A stretch of 39,143 nucleotides of DNA from CAYRLW01 sp964425215 (GCA_964425215.1 CAYRLW010000036.1:1-39143), one strand, 5' to 3'. Positions 24,906 through 33,430 are shown, counted from the first letter of the stretch. A program made the numbers and translations. Notes: generated from the sequence alone by a model not told the origin.

Positions 24906-27900
24906 AGGGTGCCTCCCGGAATAAGGTACGGATGCTGTTCCACCACCGTCTTGGCGATCCAGAGCATGCCCTCCTGGGAAGAACGGTCCCGCCAAGCAGT
25001 AAAGGATAGCCGTTCTACCGATTGATCCGCCCCATACTGGGCCCGATACACCAAGTCGGGAGACTTCGGGTCCCCGGAGAACGCGAAGCCCCCGTTGGCG
25101 CTGGCGCGGAGAGATCCTTCGTCCCGGAATAGGGTGGGTTTGTGCGCGTAGGGTTCCCCGTCGTAGGGGCAGAAGAAGCCGCAGTTTCCACACTCGTTGC
25201 ACAGCTCATCCACGTGGAGGATCTGCAGTTCCTGGGAAAGGGGGCCGTTGAGCGGTACCCCAATGGCCATGTTAGCCCGGTTCGGGCACACCTCCACGCA
25301 CCGCAGACAGGCGGTAGAACAGGTTAAGCACCGGTCGGCCTCCCGCTGGGCAAAGGCCGGGTCCGTTTCGCTGAGGCTTTCCAGCGTATCGCCCCGGTGG
25401 GAGAGTTTTTCCCAATCCAAGGGAGGGGGCGCAAAGTGTTTTCGCCCCGCTCCGGCTTGGGGGATCCCCAGGATGGCCTCGGCGGCCCGGCGGCCATCCG
25501 CCTCGGCGGATATGATACTGGCCGGTCCTCGGCGGCCGTCGCCCACTATAAAAAGACCGTTCAGACGGGTTTCCATGGTCAGCGGGTCCACCACCGGACG
25601 TCCGTTCGGATCGACCTCGACGCCCAGGGCCGTATACAACTCCCTATCGGGGGTCTCTCCCACCGCGGCAACGATCAGATCGCACTCCACGTCCCAGGTT
25701 TTTTCCGTAGGCCGGGGACTTCTGCGGCCCGAGGAATCCGGCTCCCCCAGGGCCATGGCCCGGATGGTCAAAACGCCCCGGCCCTCTTTCGTTCCAAGGG
25801 GTGTCATTCCAAGGGATGGTAGGGGGGCCATTTTTTCAGGCAGGGCCAACTCGGAATACCGAACCCCGTCCGCCAGGGCCAGCTCAAACTCCTCCCGGTC
25901 CGCGGGCATTTCCCGCAGGGAACGCCGGTACAGCAACTGTACCGCCGGCTTTCCCGGAAGCCGAATAGCCGCCCGGGCCGAGTCCATGGCCGTGTTTCCC
26001 CCTCCCACGACCACCACGGAAGTTTTATCGTCAAAGGTTTTAAGCCCCCGGTGCTGGGACCGTAAAAACTCCAGAGCGTCTACCACCGGGATTCCCTGAC
26101 CTTCCAGGCTGAGCGGCCGGGGCACCGAGGCGCCCAGGGCCAAAACCACCGCAACGAAACCCTGATCTTTTAGGTTCTTCCAGGTCTCCGCGCTGAACCG
26201 TTCCTGTGGCCCTAGTCGGAACTGAACCCCCAGGGCGCGAATTCGGTCGATATCCTTTTCCAAATCCTCCCGGGGGTAGCGGAACCGGGGAATCACGTTG
26301 GCCGGCACACCGCCGATTTCATCAGCCTGGTCGAACACCGTTACGTCGTAGCCCCCCAGGGCCAAATAGTGGGCGCAGGAAAGCCCCCCTGGACCGGCGC
26401 CAAAAACAGCCACCCGCCGACCCTTTGCTCCCCCCTTCACCGACCGTTCCGCCGCTACCCGTTCCGCCGCCGTCTGGTCCACCGGTATGTGGGCTCCCCG
26501 GGCCACGTCCAGCTTAACACGGCGAATTTGTACGGGCCCCTCGTAGTCCACCCGGGAACAATTGGGCATACACTGGTGATCGCAGAGTAAACCCGTTACA
26601 CGGGGCAGGGGGTTATCTTCCAAAACGATAGCCAGGGCGGTCTGTTTTTCATTTTCCCCAAATGCGTGAATGTACTGGGGTACCTGTTGATTCGCGGGGC
26701 ACGCCTGTTCGCAGGGGGCGGCAAAACAATCGGTCACCGGAAGGGGTTTTTTAATCCGGGCCTCTCCCTTTTTGTAATCCCCCCGGTACACGGGGTCCCG
26801 CAGGGCCGTTTCCGCGAGGGTGCGCAACCCCTGGGGATCCGGGCCTTCGGGTAAACCGTCTTTAAGGGCCCGTAGGGCCTCCCGGGCTATACCCTCCAAG
26901 CGGAGGTAGCCCCCGGGTTTTAGGATTTCCGTAGCCGCCGTCAAGGGGCCCAACCCCGAACGGAGACAATCGTAGGCGTTGTGGGAAGAAACCCCGGCGC
27001 AGAAGGAAAAGGCCGCCGGCTCTGACAGAGCGGAAGCCAATTGGGCCGCCAGGGCTGTAGTAATGGGAAACAATGGGCGGCCGGACAGGTACCGTTCAGG
27101 GCCAGGCAGACGGAGTCCGTCGTTTTCGTTGGCCAGGGTGTTGGAAAGTTTTAACCCAAAACGCCGACCCGCCGTCCGGGCGGTCTTTTGGAGCGACGCG
27201 ATCAAAGCCAGGGCCCCATCAAACTGAAGGTCCTTTTCAAAGGTCGGCCGACGAATGGAAATGCCAGCCCAGCCTGTGGTATCTAAAATCCGCCGTACCG
27301 TGTCGTAACCCAAAAGGGTGGGATTAAGTTTAACGTAGGTATCGAAGCCCAGATCTTTCAGCAGGTACACCCCAATCCGCTCAATTTCGTCGGGGGGACA
27401 GCCGTGCATCGTCGAAAGGGTTACCGAATGGACCACCTTAGTTGATATTCTCTCCAAGGCGATCCGGGCCCTCTGGGTTCCCTCTTCTCCAAAGGCCTCT
27501 GTAAAACGCCCGGATCGAAGGGACCGGTCGGTGGCTTCCAGAGCCTCTGTCCACGCATCGGTTCCTTCGACGTGGTTCATCCCTTGAATAAAGGCGCTCA
27601 TCTTTTCGCCTTGAATTCCCTCCAGGGTGTACCCCACGGACATGTTGAACATCAAGGGCTGGGGTCTTGCCGAGAGGGCGGCGGCCAGCACGTTCAGGGT
27701 TACCCAAGCGTGCAGGTACTCCGAACGGGCCTCCTGAAGGCTCAGTTCGGTGGACCATTCCACGTTATACCCCCCATCCAAAGCGTCGATGCAGGGTTTT
27801 TCGATATCCAGGTTGTCGTTTTGTTGAACCGTTTTAAGCTCAAAAACCCGGGCTCCGCAAAGCCACGCGGCCACCAGATTTTGGGCAGTCTGGGTATGGG

Positions 27901-28093
27901 GCCCCGCCGCGGGACCCACCGGGATGCTAAGCCGCGCGTTTCCCACCGTATAGCCGGGGGATTGGGCTTCCATGGCCATAACCCTATCGGTAAGACGAGA
28001 GGGAATATCAAAAATACTATCCCGCCGAAGCCGTTCACCGACAATTCGGTTCCATAGATTATCCATGGAAAGGCCTTTCATTACCTTACTCAC
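24902..28093 (-). CDS. ygfK: YgfK family FMN/FAD iron-sulfur oxidoreductase
   Basis: This very large (1063 residue) flavo-iron-sulfur protein has an N-terminal dihydroorotate/dihydropyrimidine-dehydrogenase-like barrel (VGPAAGPHTQTAQNLV about 59-74; STMHGCPPDEIE; KLNPTLLGY). A cysteine-rich linker follows (CFAAPCEQACPANQQVPQ). Next is a glutamate-synthase-like FAD/NAD(P) domain (FGAGPGGLSCAHYL and VVVGGGNTAMDSARAA), and finally two C-terminal 4Fe-4S motifs (from about 922 and about 965). It resembles dihydropyrimidine dehydrogenase in organisation and is proposed to move electrons in anaerobic purine/urate breakdown; the old name 'selenate reductase subunit' is not supported here. The GTG start at 28093 aligns with the E. 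coli N-terminus as I recall it, and overlaps the preceding small ORF by eight bases, so translation is probably coupled. Confidence 0.94.
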   Translation of the reverse strand: MSKVMKGLSMDNLWNRIVGERLRRDSIFDIPSRLTDRVMAMEAQSPGYTVGNARLSIPVGPAAGPHTQTAQNLVAAWLCGARVFELKTVQQNDNLDIEKPCIDALDGGYNVEWSTELSLQEARSEYLHAWVTLNVLAAALSARPQPLMFNMSVGYTLEGIQGEKMSAFIQGMNHVEGTDAWTEALEATDRSLRSGRFTEAFGEEGTQRARIALERISTKVVHSVTLSTMHGCPPDEIERIGVYLLKDLGFDTYVKLNPTLLGYDTVRRILDTTGWAGISIRRPTFEKDLQFDGALALIASLQKTARTAGRRFGLKLSNTLANENDGLRLPGPERYLSGRPLFPITTALAAQLASALSEPAAFSFCAGVSSHNAYDCLRSGLGPLTAATEILKPGGYLRLEGIAREALRALKDGLPEGPDPQGLRTLAETALRDPVYRGDYKKGEARIKKPLPVTDCFAAPCEQACPANQQVPQYIHAFGENEKQTALAIVLEDNPLPRVTGLLCDHQCMPNCSRVDYEGPVQIRRVKLDVARGAHIPVDQTAAERVAAERSVKGGAKGRRVAVFGAGPGGLSCAHYLALGGYDVTVFDQADEIGGVPANVIPRFRYPREDLEKDIDRIRALGVQFRLGPQERFSAETWKNLKDQGFVAVVLALGASVPRPLSLEGQGIPVVDALEFLRSQHRGLKTFDDKTSVVVVGGGNTAMDSARAAIRLPGKPAVQLLYRRSLREMPADREEFELALADGVRYSELALPEKMAPLPSLGMTPLGTKEGRGVLTIRAMALGEPDSSGRRSPRPTEKTWDVECDLIVAAVGETPDRELYTALGVEVDPNGRPVVDPLTMETRLNGLFIVGDGRRGPASIISAEADGRRAAEAILGIPQAGAGRKHFAPPPLDWEKLSHRGDTLESLSETDPAFAQREADRCLTCSTACLRCVEVCPNRANMAIGVPLNGPLSQELQILHVDELCNECGNCGFFCPYDGEPYAHKPTLFRDEGSLRASANGGFAFSGDPKSPDLVYRAQYGADQSVERLSFTAWRDRSSQEGMLWIAKTVVEQHPYLIPGGTL

Positions 28094-28292
28094 CGTTTAT
28101 CCCCTTTTTACACGGAATATGGAGGCTCTTTAAAAACCATTGATACGGCCCGGGAAAACAGCTTCCCGTCGATTTTATTGGCAACACGATTTCCGCGATA
28201 GGCGAGCCATCCAACAAGCGGAAGGGTATATTTGTTTCGCGAAAAAATAGGTAGGGACAGGAAGGTTGTTGAACATCGATGGAGTACCACAC
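28086..28292 (-). CDS. Unrecognised 68-residue protein heading the ygfK operon
   Basis: The frame starts at a GTG (28292) preceded by AGGAG with an 8-base spacer, and ends in a TAA overlapping the ygfK start by eight bases. The operon promoter predicts a transcript start at about 28311, so this would be the first gene on the message with a leader of only about 19 bases; ygfK itself has only a weak ribosome site. The product (MWYSIDVQQPSCPYLFFRET... ending IPCKKGINGE) has three cysteines, an aromatic-rich middle (CFPGPYQWFLKSLHIP) and no obvious signal peptide or membrane segment. I do not recognise the family. It could be a small subunit or assembly factor for YgfK, or a leader ORF. The alternative, an untranslated leader, is less likely given the spacing. 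Confidence 0.6.
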   Translation of the reverse strand: MWYSIDVQQPSCPYLFFRETNIPFRLLDGSPIAEIVLPIKSTGSCFPGPYQWFLKSLHIPCKKGINGE

Positions 28293-28317
28293 CGCGTTAT
28301 CTCCTGGGCGTTCTAGT

Positions 28318-28345
28318 ATTGTACTCCCTTTTTATGACTTGTCAA
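28318..28345 (-). promoter_or_regulatory. Sigma-70 promoter of the ygfK-xdhA operon
   Basis: On the minus strand TTGACA (28340-28345), 16 bases, TACAAT (28318-28323). It separates the purine enzyme operon from the upstream transporter operon. The -35 box overlaps the T-run of the upstream terminator. No riboswitch fold was recognised downstream. Confidence 0.75.
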
Positions 28346-28372
28346 ACAAAAATCCCGCCATTTTTAGGATTT
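28343..28372 (-). terminator. Rho-independent terminator of the BMP transporter operon
   Basis: On the minus strand AAATCC, an 11-base loop and GGATTT are followed by TTTGTTTGAC, placed 18 bases after the last permease stop codon. The stem is short (6 bp), so read-through into the ygfK operon is possible. Confidence 0.55.
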
Positions 28373-28389
28373 GGGTAACCTAGGGGTAC

Positions 28390-29388
28390 CTACTCTTTTT
28401 CAAAGGGAACGCCGAGCGCGGCGGGGGGCGTAGCGTTCAGGGCCCGTAAAACCTTGAAAATATCCCGTCGAACGTTTTCGGGTAGCCGAGCCAGGCTCCG
28501 TTCCACCCATTCGGCGTTGCCGATATTGACAAAGAGGAGGGTCAGGATCATCAAAGGGAAGGGGGCAACCTGGAGGACCTGGGAAGGAACCGACGGCAGA
28601 CTGGGTTGCAGAACGAGCCCAAGCCATTGGAGGAAGGCAAAGAGATACGCCCCCAGGGCCGCCCGGAAGGGTTTCCATCCCCCAAAAATGGTTATGGAAA
28701 GGACTATCCAGCCCACACCGTCCAAGCCAGAAATAGTCCCCTTCCAACCGGCCTTTACCGACAGCGAATACATGGGCCCCGCCAAACCGGCGATAGCGCC
28801 CCCCAGGACCGCGTACAGGTACCGGAGCCGGTTAACGTTGTCTCCGCGGACGTACGCGGCGGCGGGCCGATCGCCGATCCCCCGCAAGGTTAATCCCGGC
28901 TGGGTTTTAAAGATAAAAAACCATACCGCAAAGACTAAAACAAACGACAGGTAGGTCATCACATCTTGATGAAAAAACAGAGGCCCCAGAACGGGAATTG
29001 TATCGAGCAGGGGTATCGGTTGTTGGGAAAGCCGAGGAGCAACCTGGCCCATAATGGGGTTGCCAAGAAAATAAGAAAGATCCCGGCAGAGCAGGGCCAA
29101 AACAAATCCCACCGCCACCTGGGAACGCAAAAGGGTCAGACTCGCGAAGGCGACCACCAGGGAAACGAGAGCCCCAATCGCCGCTCCGGTTAAAAAGCCC
29201 AGGACCACGCTTTTAGTAACCAGGGTAACCGCGAAGCCCCCCATGGCTGAAAGAAGAATCATACCGTTCATCGACAGGTTCAACACCCCCGCCCGTTCGG
29301 AGATGGTCTCCCCAATCACCGCGAAGAGTACCGGCGCCGCCGCGGCGAGCACCCCGGCTAAACTAATTAACAAGGCGGAATTGGTCAT
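28390..29388 (-). CDS. BMP-type ABC transporter permease (YufQ/NupQ-like)
   Basis: This 332-residue inner-membrane permease of the nucleoside/simple-sugar (BMP-linked) ABC class has about nine hydrophobic segments. It has the characteristic family N-terminus: ERAGVLNLSMNGMILLSAMGGFA after the first segment, then TPGLTLRGIGD-like QPGLTLRGIGDRPAAAY. It pairs with the 350-residue permease, whose stop it overlaps by four bases (ATGA), to form the channel. It is the last gene of the transporter operon, followed by a terminator. Located directly upstream of purine-degradation genes, it most likely imports purine nucleosides or bases; other BMP-family ligands such as riboflavin cannot be excluded by sequence alone. 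Confidence 0.9.
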   Translation of the reverse strand: MTNSALLISLAGVLAAAAPVLFAVIGETISERAGVLNLSMNGMILLSAMGGFAVTLVTKSVVLGFLTGAAIGALVSLVVAFASLTLLRSQVAVGFVLALLCRDLSYFLGNPIMGQVAPRLSQQPIPLLDTIPVLGPLFFHQDVMTYLSFVLVFAVWFFIFKTQPGLTLRGIGDRPAAAYVRGDNVNRLRYLYAVLGGAIAGLAGPMYSLSVKAGWKGTISGLDGVGWIVLSITIFGGWKPFRAALGAYLFAFLQWLGLVLQPSLPSVPSQVLQVAPFPLMILTLLFVNIGNAEWVERSLARLPENVRRDIFKVLRALNATPPAALGVPFEKE

Positions 29389-30437
29389 GCTTCTTCCTTG
29401 GATTTTTTGATAAGCCGAGCCCGTACGCCCTGTCCCAGAATCACAAAGAGGACCAGCGTACCCTGCAGAACCCCCGAAAGGGAGGAGTCTAATTTTAAAA
29501 CGATGGGAAGCTGGATCGATCCTACGTTCAGGGCGGCGAAAAAGAGGGCCACCGGAGCGGCCAAACTGGCCCTATAGCCCACCAGCATGGCGACCATAAG
29601 CCCCAGGTACCCGTACCCGCTGGATATGGAAGGGATTAGGCGATGGTACACCGCCGTAACCTGTACGGCCCCCGCCAGACCGGCGAACAAACCGCAGAGG
29701 GCAAAGGAAGCCATCATGTGTTGCCACGTGGGAATGCCCAGAATGTAGGATGATTTGGGGTTTTTGCCCACCGCTTTCAGTTTTAAGCCGAAATAGGTGC
29801 CCTCGATCATGGCGTACACCAGCAGAATCCCCACCACCGCGAAAACGATGGTTAAAGGGGTTAGACGGGAGGATCCCTCCGCGATGGGCATCCAAAGGGT
29901 CCGATCAAAGGGCAGGGTCCCGGACATGGAAGCCACCCCGGGACGCTTCCAGGGACCAAAGATCAACCATATATTCAACGCCACCGCCACAAAATTAAGG
30001 CCTAAACCACCGAAGATCTCGTTCACCCCCCCAAAAGTTTTCAGAGCCCCGGTTAGCAGGGCCCACAAAGACCCCCCAACCATGCCCGCTAAAACCGCTA
30101 CCAGAAGGATAACGCCGGGGTTCCACGTTGAATGTTGTAAAATTCGCAAAGCCCAGGTGGTAAAAATCGCCCCCAGGGTTATCTGCCCTTCGATGCCGAT
30201 ATTCCACAGCCCCACGGTAAAGGTAACCAAAAGTCCCGACGTGGCCAAAAGCAGGGGGACCCAGGAAACCAAAACATTGGCCGCCACATCCCAGGACCCT
30301 ACGGAACCGATGATGATATTTTTATAGGCCTCCAGAGGCTGGGCCCCCGCGATCAAAAGAACGAAAGTCGTTAGGATCAACGCTACGACCACCGAACCGG
30401 ACTGAAACAGAAGGTTGTTAAAACGACTGTCACGCAC
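29385..30437 (-). CDS. BMP-type ABC transporter permease (YufP/NupP-like)
   Basis: The 350-residue permease has about eight to ten membrane segments and the family landmarks TVGLWNIGIEGQITLGAIFTTWA, GGVNEIFGGLGLNFVAVALN, FGLKLKAVGKNPKSSYILGI and a GYGYLGLMVAMLVGYR stretch. It is the first of the two membrane subunits. Its start lies eight bases inside the end of the ATPase gene and its end overlaps the next permease, so the three are translated as a unit. Function in nucleoside or purine import is inferred from family and from the adjacent degradation operon. Confidence 0.9.
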   Translation of the reverse strand: MRDSRFNNLLFQSGSVVVALILTTFVLLIAGAQPLEAYKNIIIGSVGSWDVAANVLVSWVPLLLATSGLLVTFTVGLWNIGIEGQITLGAIFTTWALRILQHSTWNPGVILLVAVLAGMVGGSLWALLTGALKTFGGVNEIFGGLGLNFVAVALNIWLIFGPWKRPGVASMSGTLPFDRTLWMPIAEGSSRLTPLTIVFAVVGILLVYAMIEGTYFGLKLKAVGKNPKSSYILGIPTWQHMMASFALCGLFAGLAGAVQVTAVYHRLIPSISSGYGYLGLMVAMLVGYRASLAAPVALFFAALNVGSIQLPIVLKLDSSLSGVLQGTLVLFVILGQGVRARLIKKSKEEA

Positions 30438-31929
30438 GGGCTACCTCCGCTTCGATGGATTCCCAATCCTTACCCCCGATAAGCCGTCCCAGACGATCCA
30501 CGGTCAACCGGGATGCGTCCAAGGGCGGGCTTACCCGACCCGCGAAAAAAACGATGACCCGGTCGCTGTACTGAAGGATTTCGTCCAAATCGGAGGAAAT
30601 AAACACGATAGCCGTTCCTTGGGCGCACCGTTCCTTCAACTTACTCCAAATGTACACGGTGGATTCAATATCCAGACCCCGGGTAGGATGTTCCACCAGA
30701 ATAAGCTTCAACGAATCCCGCAAAAGAGCCAGCAGGGCCCGCTGTTGATTCCCCCCCGAAAGGGATTCCACCGGACTATCGGGACGACCCTTAATATTGT
30801 ACAACTCGATCCTCCGCTGGGCCAATTCCAGGGCCTTTTTATGGTCGATAAAGATGCCCCCCATACCCTCGGAAAGGATAAAGTGCTCCGTTAAGGTAAG
30901 CCCCGGAACCAAAGCCTGTTCCAACCGGGCCGCGGGAAGATAGGCGACCCCTTGGCGCTTAAAATCATGGTGGCTCCGGCCGGTCATATCCCGCTCGTCC
31001 TCGTCCAGGCAGAAGGACCCTCCCACAGGCTGGGTTAGGCCCGCGCAGGCGCCCAGGAACAGGGCCTGCCCTGACCCTTCCATTCCGGCCAAACCGATCA
31101 CCTCGCCCTCTCGAACCTGGAGATCCACCCCCCGAATCTGGAGCCTTATACCGTCGATGGCCACTTTTTTTGCGTTCAGAACCTTTTTCCCCGGTTCCCG
31201 TTGGGTCTTAGGAGCCAGGGGAACGTCCTTCCCAAACATCAGCTCCACGATAGTCTTCGTGTCGAAGGGACGCTCCATTGTCCCCACCAGGGCCCCTTTG
31301 CGCAGTACCGCTACGGAGGAACAGAGGACCTCCACGTCCTCCAACTTGTGGGACACAAAGAGGATGGTCATACCGTCGGAGGCAAGTTTTTTCAGGGTCG
31401 CGAACAGTTTTTCTTTTTGGGGAAGGCTGATGCCCGTGGTAGGTTCATCCAGGATCAATAAGCGGGCTCCCAGCCACAACAGCCGGAGGATCTCCAATTG
31501 TTGCCGTTCACCCACCGTCAGGGTGTCCACGTAGGATTCGCAATCGATGGAAAAATCAAAACGTTCGGCCAAGTTCCGAAAATCCCGGACCGCTTCGCGA
31601 CGGCGGGGAAACAAACCCGCCTTACCGCCCAGAATAAAATCGTCGATTACCTTCAGGGGCGGGAAATCCAGGGGATCCTGATGAAGCATCCCGATCCCCT
31701 GCTTAATCGCGTCGGCGGGAGAAGCGATACGGGTAACCAGGCCGTCCAACAGAATCTCACCCCCGTCGGGTCGGTAAAACCCCGAAAGGATCTTCATCAG
31801 GGTGCTTTTTCCCGCTCCGTTCTCCCCCAGAATACCCTGGATCGTTCCGGAAGGTATGGAAAGGGATATCCCGTCGTTAGCCCGGAGGGAACCAAAGTTC
31901 TTCGTTATTCCGCGTAACTCCACGTGCAC
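30430..31929 (-). CDS. BMP-type ABC transporter double ATPase (YufO/NupO-like)
   Basis: This 499-residue protein has two fused ABC domains. Domain 1 has a full Walker A (GENGAGKSTLMKIL, about 36-49), the signature LTVGERQQLEIL in place of LSGGQ, and LLILDEPTTGISLP. Domain 2 has a Walker A lacking the lysine (GMEGSGQALFLGA), the signature SLSGGNQQRALLA and LVEHPTRGLD, so probably only one composite site hydrolyses ATP efficiently; this asymmetry is normal for the family. It powers the two permeases. The start codon is GTG at 31929, with AGGAG six bases upstream. A 172-base structured gap separates it from the binding-protein gene. Confidence 0.93.
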   Translation of the reverse strand: MHVELRGITKNFGSLRANDGISLSIPSGTIQGILGENGAGKSTLMKILSGFYRPDGGEILLDGLVTRIASPADAIKQGIGMLHQDPLDFPPLKVIDDFILGGKAGLFPRRREAVRDFRNLAERFDFSIDCESYVDTLTVGERQQLEILRLLWLGARLLILDEPTTGISLPQKEKLFATLKKLASDGMTILFVSHKLEDVEVLCSSVAVLRKGALVGTMERPFDTKTIVELMFGKDVPLAPKTQREPGKKVLNAKKVAIDGIRLQIRGVDLQVREGEVIGLAGMEGSGQALFLGACAGLTQPVGGSFCLDEDERDMTGRSHHDFKRQGVAYLPAARLEQALVPGLTLTEHFILSEGMGGIFIDHKKALELAQRRIELYNIKGRPDSPVESLSGGNQQRALLALLRDSLKLILVEHPTRGLDIESTVYIWSKLKERCAQGTAIVFISSDLDEILQYSDRVIVFFAGRVSPPLDASRLTVDRLGRLIGGKDWESIEAEVARA

Positions 31930-32101
31930 GAAAGACTCCTGGTGATTGGAATTTCATGGGTACGTAACAGAATGCTAGACCCTTTGGAAACACCCCAAAA
32001 GGACGAGAAAAGGCCATCCTTTTGGTGCGGAAAGGCTACGTAGACCCGTAGCGACTGGTCAAACCCAAAGCGGCCCCGGGTTTCCCTGGGGCCCTAAAAT
32101 C
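31930..32101 (-). other. Structured intercistronic region between binding protein and ATPase genes
   Basis: Three stem-loops follow the binding-protein stop on the minus strand. The first is a very strong one (32072-32093; GGCCCC/GGGGCC plus inner GGG/CCC, one bulged A). The second is a 6-bp stem GCTACG/CGTAGC near 32035-32052. The third is a 9-bp stem CCAAAAGGA/TCCTTTTGG near 31996-32027. There is no long T-run. The usual role of such a region is to stabilise the binding-protein mRNA and reduce read-through to the membrane genes, giving excess binding protein. I do not recognise a purine riboswitch here. Confidence 0.5.
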
Positions 32102-33304
32102 TTACTTTGAAACGCTCTGTCCCTGCATACCCTGAAGAAGCTGGGGCAGGTACCAGATCTGCTGGTCCGTCGCTTTCTGCCCCGCCTTAAGGTACACCGT
32201 ACCATCTTGCAGGTTCAGCGGCCCGGTCCACAGGTTCAGCCCCTTACCCAACTCCGCGATGAACCGATCGATCGCGGCGCTGGCGTCCTTAGAAAGGGTC
32301 CCCTTCATAAAGCCCACGGCGGAGGTATCCACGTTGTTGATATTTTTCCAATCCGGCTCGTTCCATTCAAAGTGATTTTTCCACGTACCATCCATGGCCG
32401 ATTTAACCGCCTTAGCATAGGCGGGACCCCAGTTAAAGTAGGGCACCCCCAGGGAAACACCCTTCCCCTCGTCCAGCGCCTTGGCGTAATCGTAGGGAAT
32501 CGCCCAGACCTGCTTACCCTGGGCGGCGTACTTGGCCGCCTCGGCCACCGCTTCGGTCGTATCGATACCGGAAATCACCACGTCAAAGCCGGTGTTAAAG
32601 AAATCGTCCGCCACCTGGGTGGGATCGGAGGTAACCCCCGGGATATTGAACCAGAACCCAATCCAGGTGATTTTGAACTGTAAATCCTTGGGATCCTTTT
32701 TCAGGTAGTTAACCCACGCGTACCGGGCTCCCAGGTAGGCTGAAGCGGCCAAACGGCGGGTTTCGTCGTTAATAAGCGGCCCCAGGAAACCAATCTTCCC
32801 GGTCTTAGTCGTCATCGCCGCGGCCACGCCGGCGATCATTTTCATGTATTCCATCCTTCCCATAATGTTAACCATGTTGGGAAGGGGTTGATAATCCTTG
32901 CCTTCTTTCCACTGTTGGGAACCGGAGGTAAGGATGACAAAAATATCCGGATGATCCTGGGCGAACTTGATCGCCTCATCGGTCATATCGTCGGAGCTAA
33001 AGATCACCATTTTAGCTCCCTGGGCCACGAGGCTTTCGCCCAACTGGGAGACCGTCGTTCCCGGCCGATCCGCCGAATTGGCTTTATCGATATAAACCAA
33101 CTTGGTCCCCGGAACCTTAGCCAACACGTATTGCATACCGTCGTAGTTCGCTTGGCTCCAACCATGATCGTTGTAGGGTCCCACCATCACAAGGCCGATG
33201 GTTAGCTTTGAACCTGCGGCAGGAGGAGCTTTTTGGGCCCAAACGGCGGAAGTCGCAAAGGCGAAAACCAGGGACAATAAAAAAAGCTTGGTGACCTTTC
33301 TCAT
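32102..33304 (-). CDS. BMP family (PnrA-like) substrate-binding protein
   Basis: The 400-residue exported binding protein has an N-terminal signal peptide (KLFLLSLVFAFATSAVWA, residues about 6-23) ending in an A-x-A-like site without a lipobox cysteine, so it is probably periplasmic rather than a lipoprotein. The mature part begins IGLVMVGPYNDHGWSQANYDG, the BMP-family strand, and contains VIFSSDDMTDEAIKFAQDHP and a FDVVISGIDTTEAVAEAA segment. BMP proteins include PnrA/TmpC of Treponema pallidum, a purine nucleoside receptor; riboflavin-binding relatives also exist. Immediately upstream of purine enzymes, a purine ligand is favoured. AAAGGAG precedes the ATG. First gene of the transporter operon. 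Confidence 0.92.
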   Translation of the reverse strand: MRKVTKLFLLSLVFAFATSAVWAQKAPPAAGSKLTIGLVMVGPYNDHGWSQANYDGMQYVLAKVPGTKLVYIDKANSADRPGTTVSQLGESLVAQGAKMVIFSSDDMTDEAIKFAQDHPDIFVILTSGSQQWKEGKDYQPLPNMVNIMGRMEYMKMIAGVAAAMTTKTGKIGFLGPLINDETRRLAASAYLGARYAWVNYLKKDPKDLQFKITWIGFWFNIPGVTSDPTQVADDFFNTGFDVVISGIDTTEAVAEAAKYAAQGKQVWAIPYDYAKALDEGKGVSLGVPYFNWGPAYAKAVKSAMDGTWKNHFEWNEPDWKNINNVDTSAVGFMKGTLSKDASAAIDRFIAELGKGLNLWTGPLNLQDGTVYLKAGQKATDQQIWYLPQLLQGMQGQSVSK

Positions 33305-33365
33305 ACTTCTACTCCTTTAAACACAGTGGTCTTGCTGATGAACGGACGAATAAAAATGATAAGCC

Positions 33366-33385
33366 TTGGCAGTCAGCAACGCCAA
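33366..33385 (-). promoter_or_regulatory. Inverted repeat TTGGC-N10-GCCAA in the transporter leader
   Basis: A 20-base interrupted palindrome starts shortly after the predicted transcription start of the BMP operon. It could be a regulator site or a short RNA hairpin in the leader. No cognate regulator is encoded nearby. Confidence 0.35.
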
Positions 33386-33392
33386 TTAAATC

Positions 33393-33421
33393 ATTATTGT
33401 TCTGGGGATAGGGCTTGTCAA
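33393..33421 (-). promoter_or_regulatory. Sigma-70 promoter of the BMP transporter operon
   Basis: On the minus strand TTGACA (33416-33421), 17 bases, AATAAT (33393-33398). Leader about 80 bases. It lies just downstream of the alpha-galactosidase terminator. Confidence 0.7.
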
Positions 33422-33430
33422 GCAAATTAT

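Noticed and set aside
24906..25202. N-terminal extension of ssnA to a 541-residue protein
   Set aside because: The extension lies inside ygfK in another frame, is arginine/glycine rich, and the family length (442) and GGGAGG site fix the start at 24905.
28108..28290. Alternative 60-codon frame overlapping the small ORF
   Set aside because: Its start lacks properly spaced ribosome-site support and it does not couple to ygfK; the 28086-28292 frame fits promoter, ribosome site and overlap better.
28094..28317. Purine riboswitch before ygfK
   Set aside because: No purine-aptamer conserved core was seen, and most of the leader is better explained by the 68-codon ORF.
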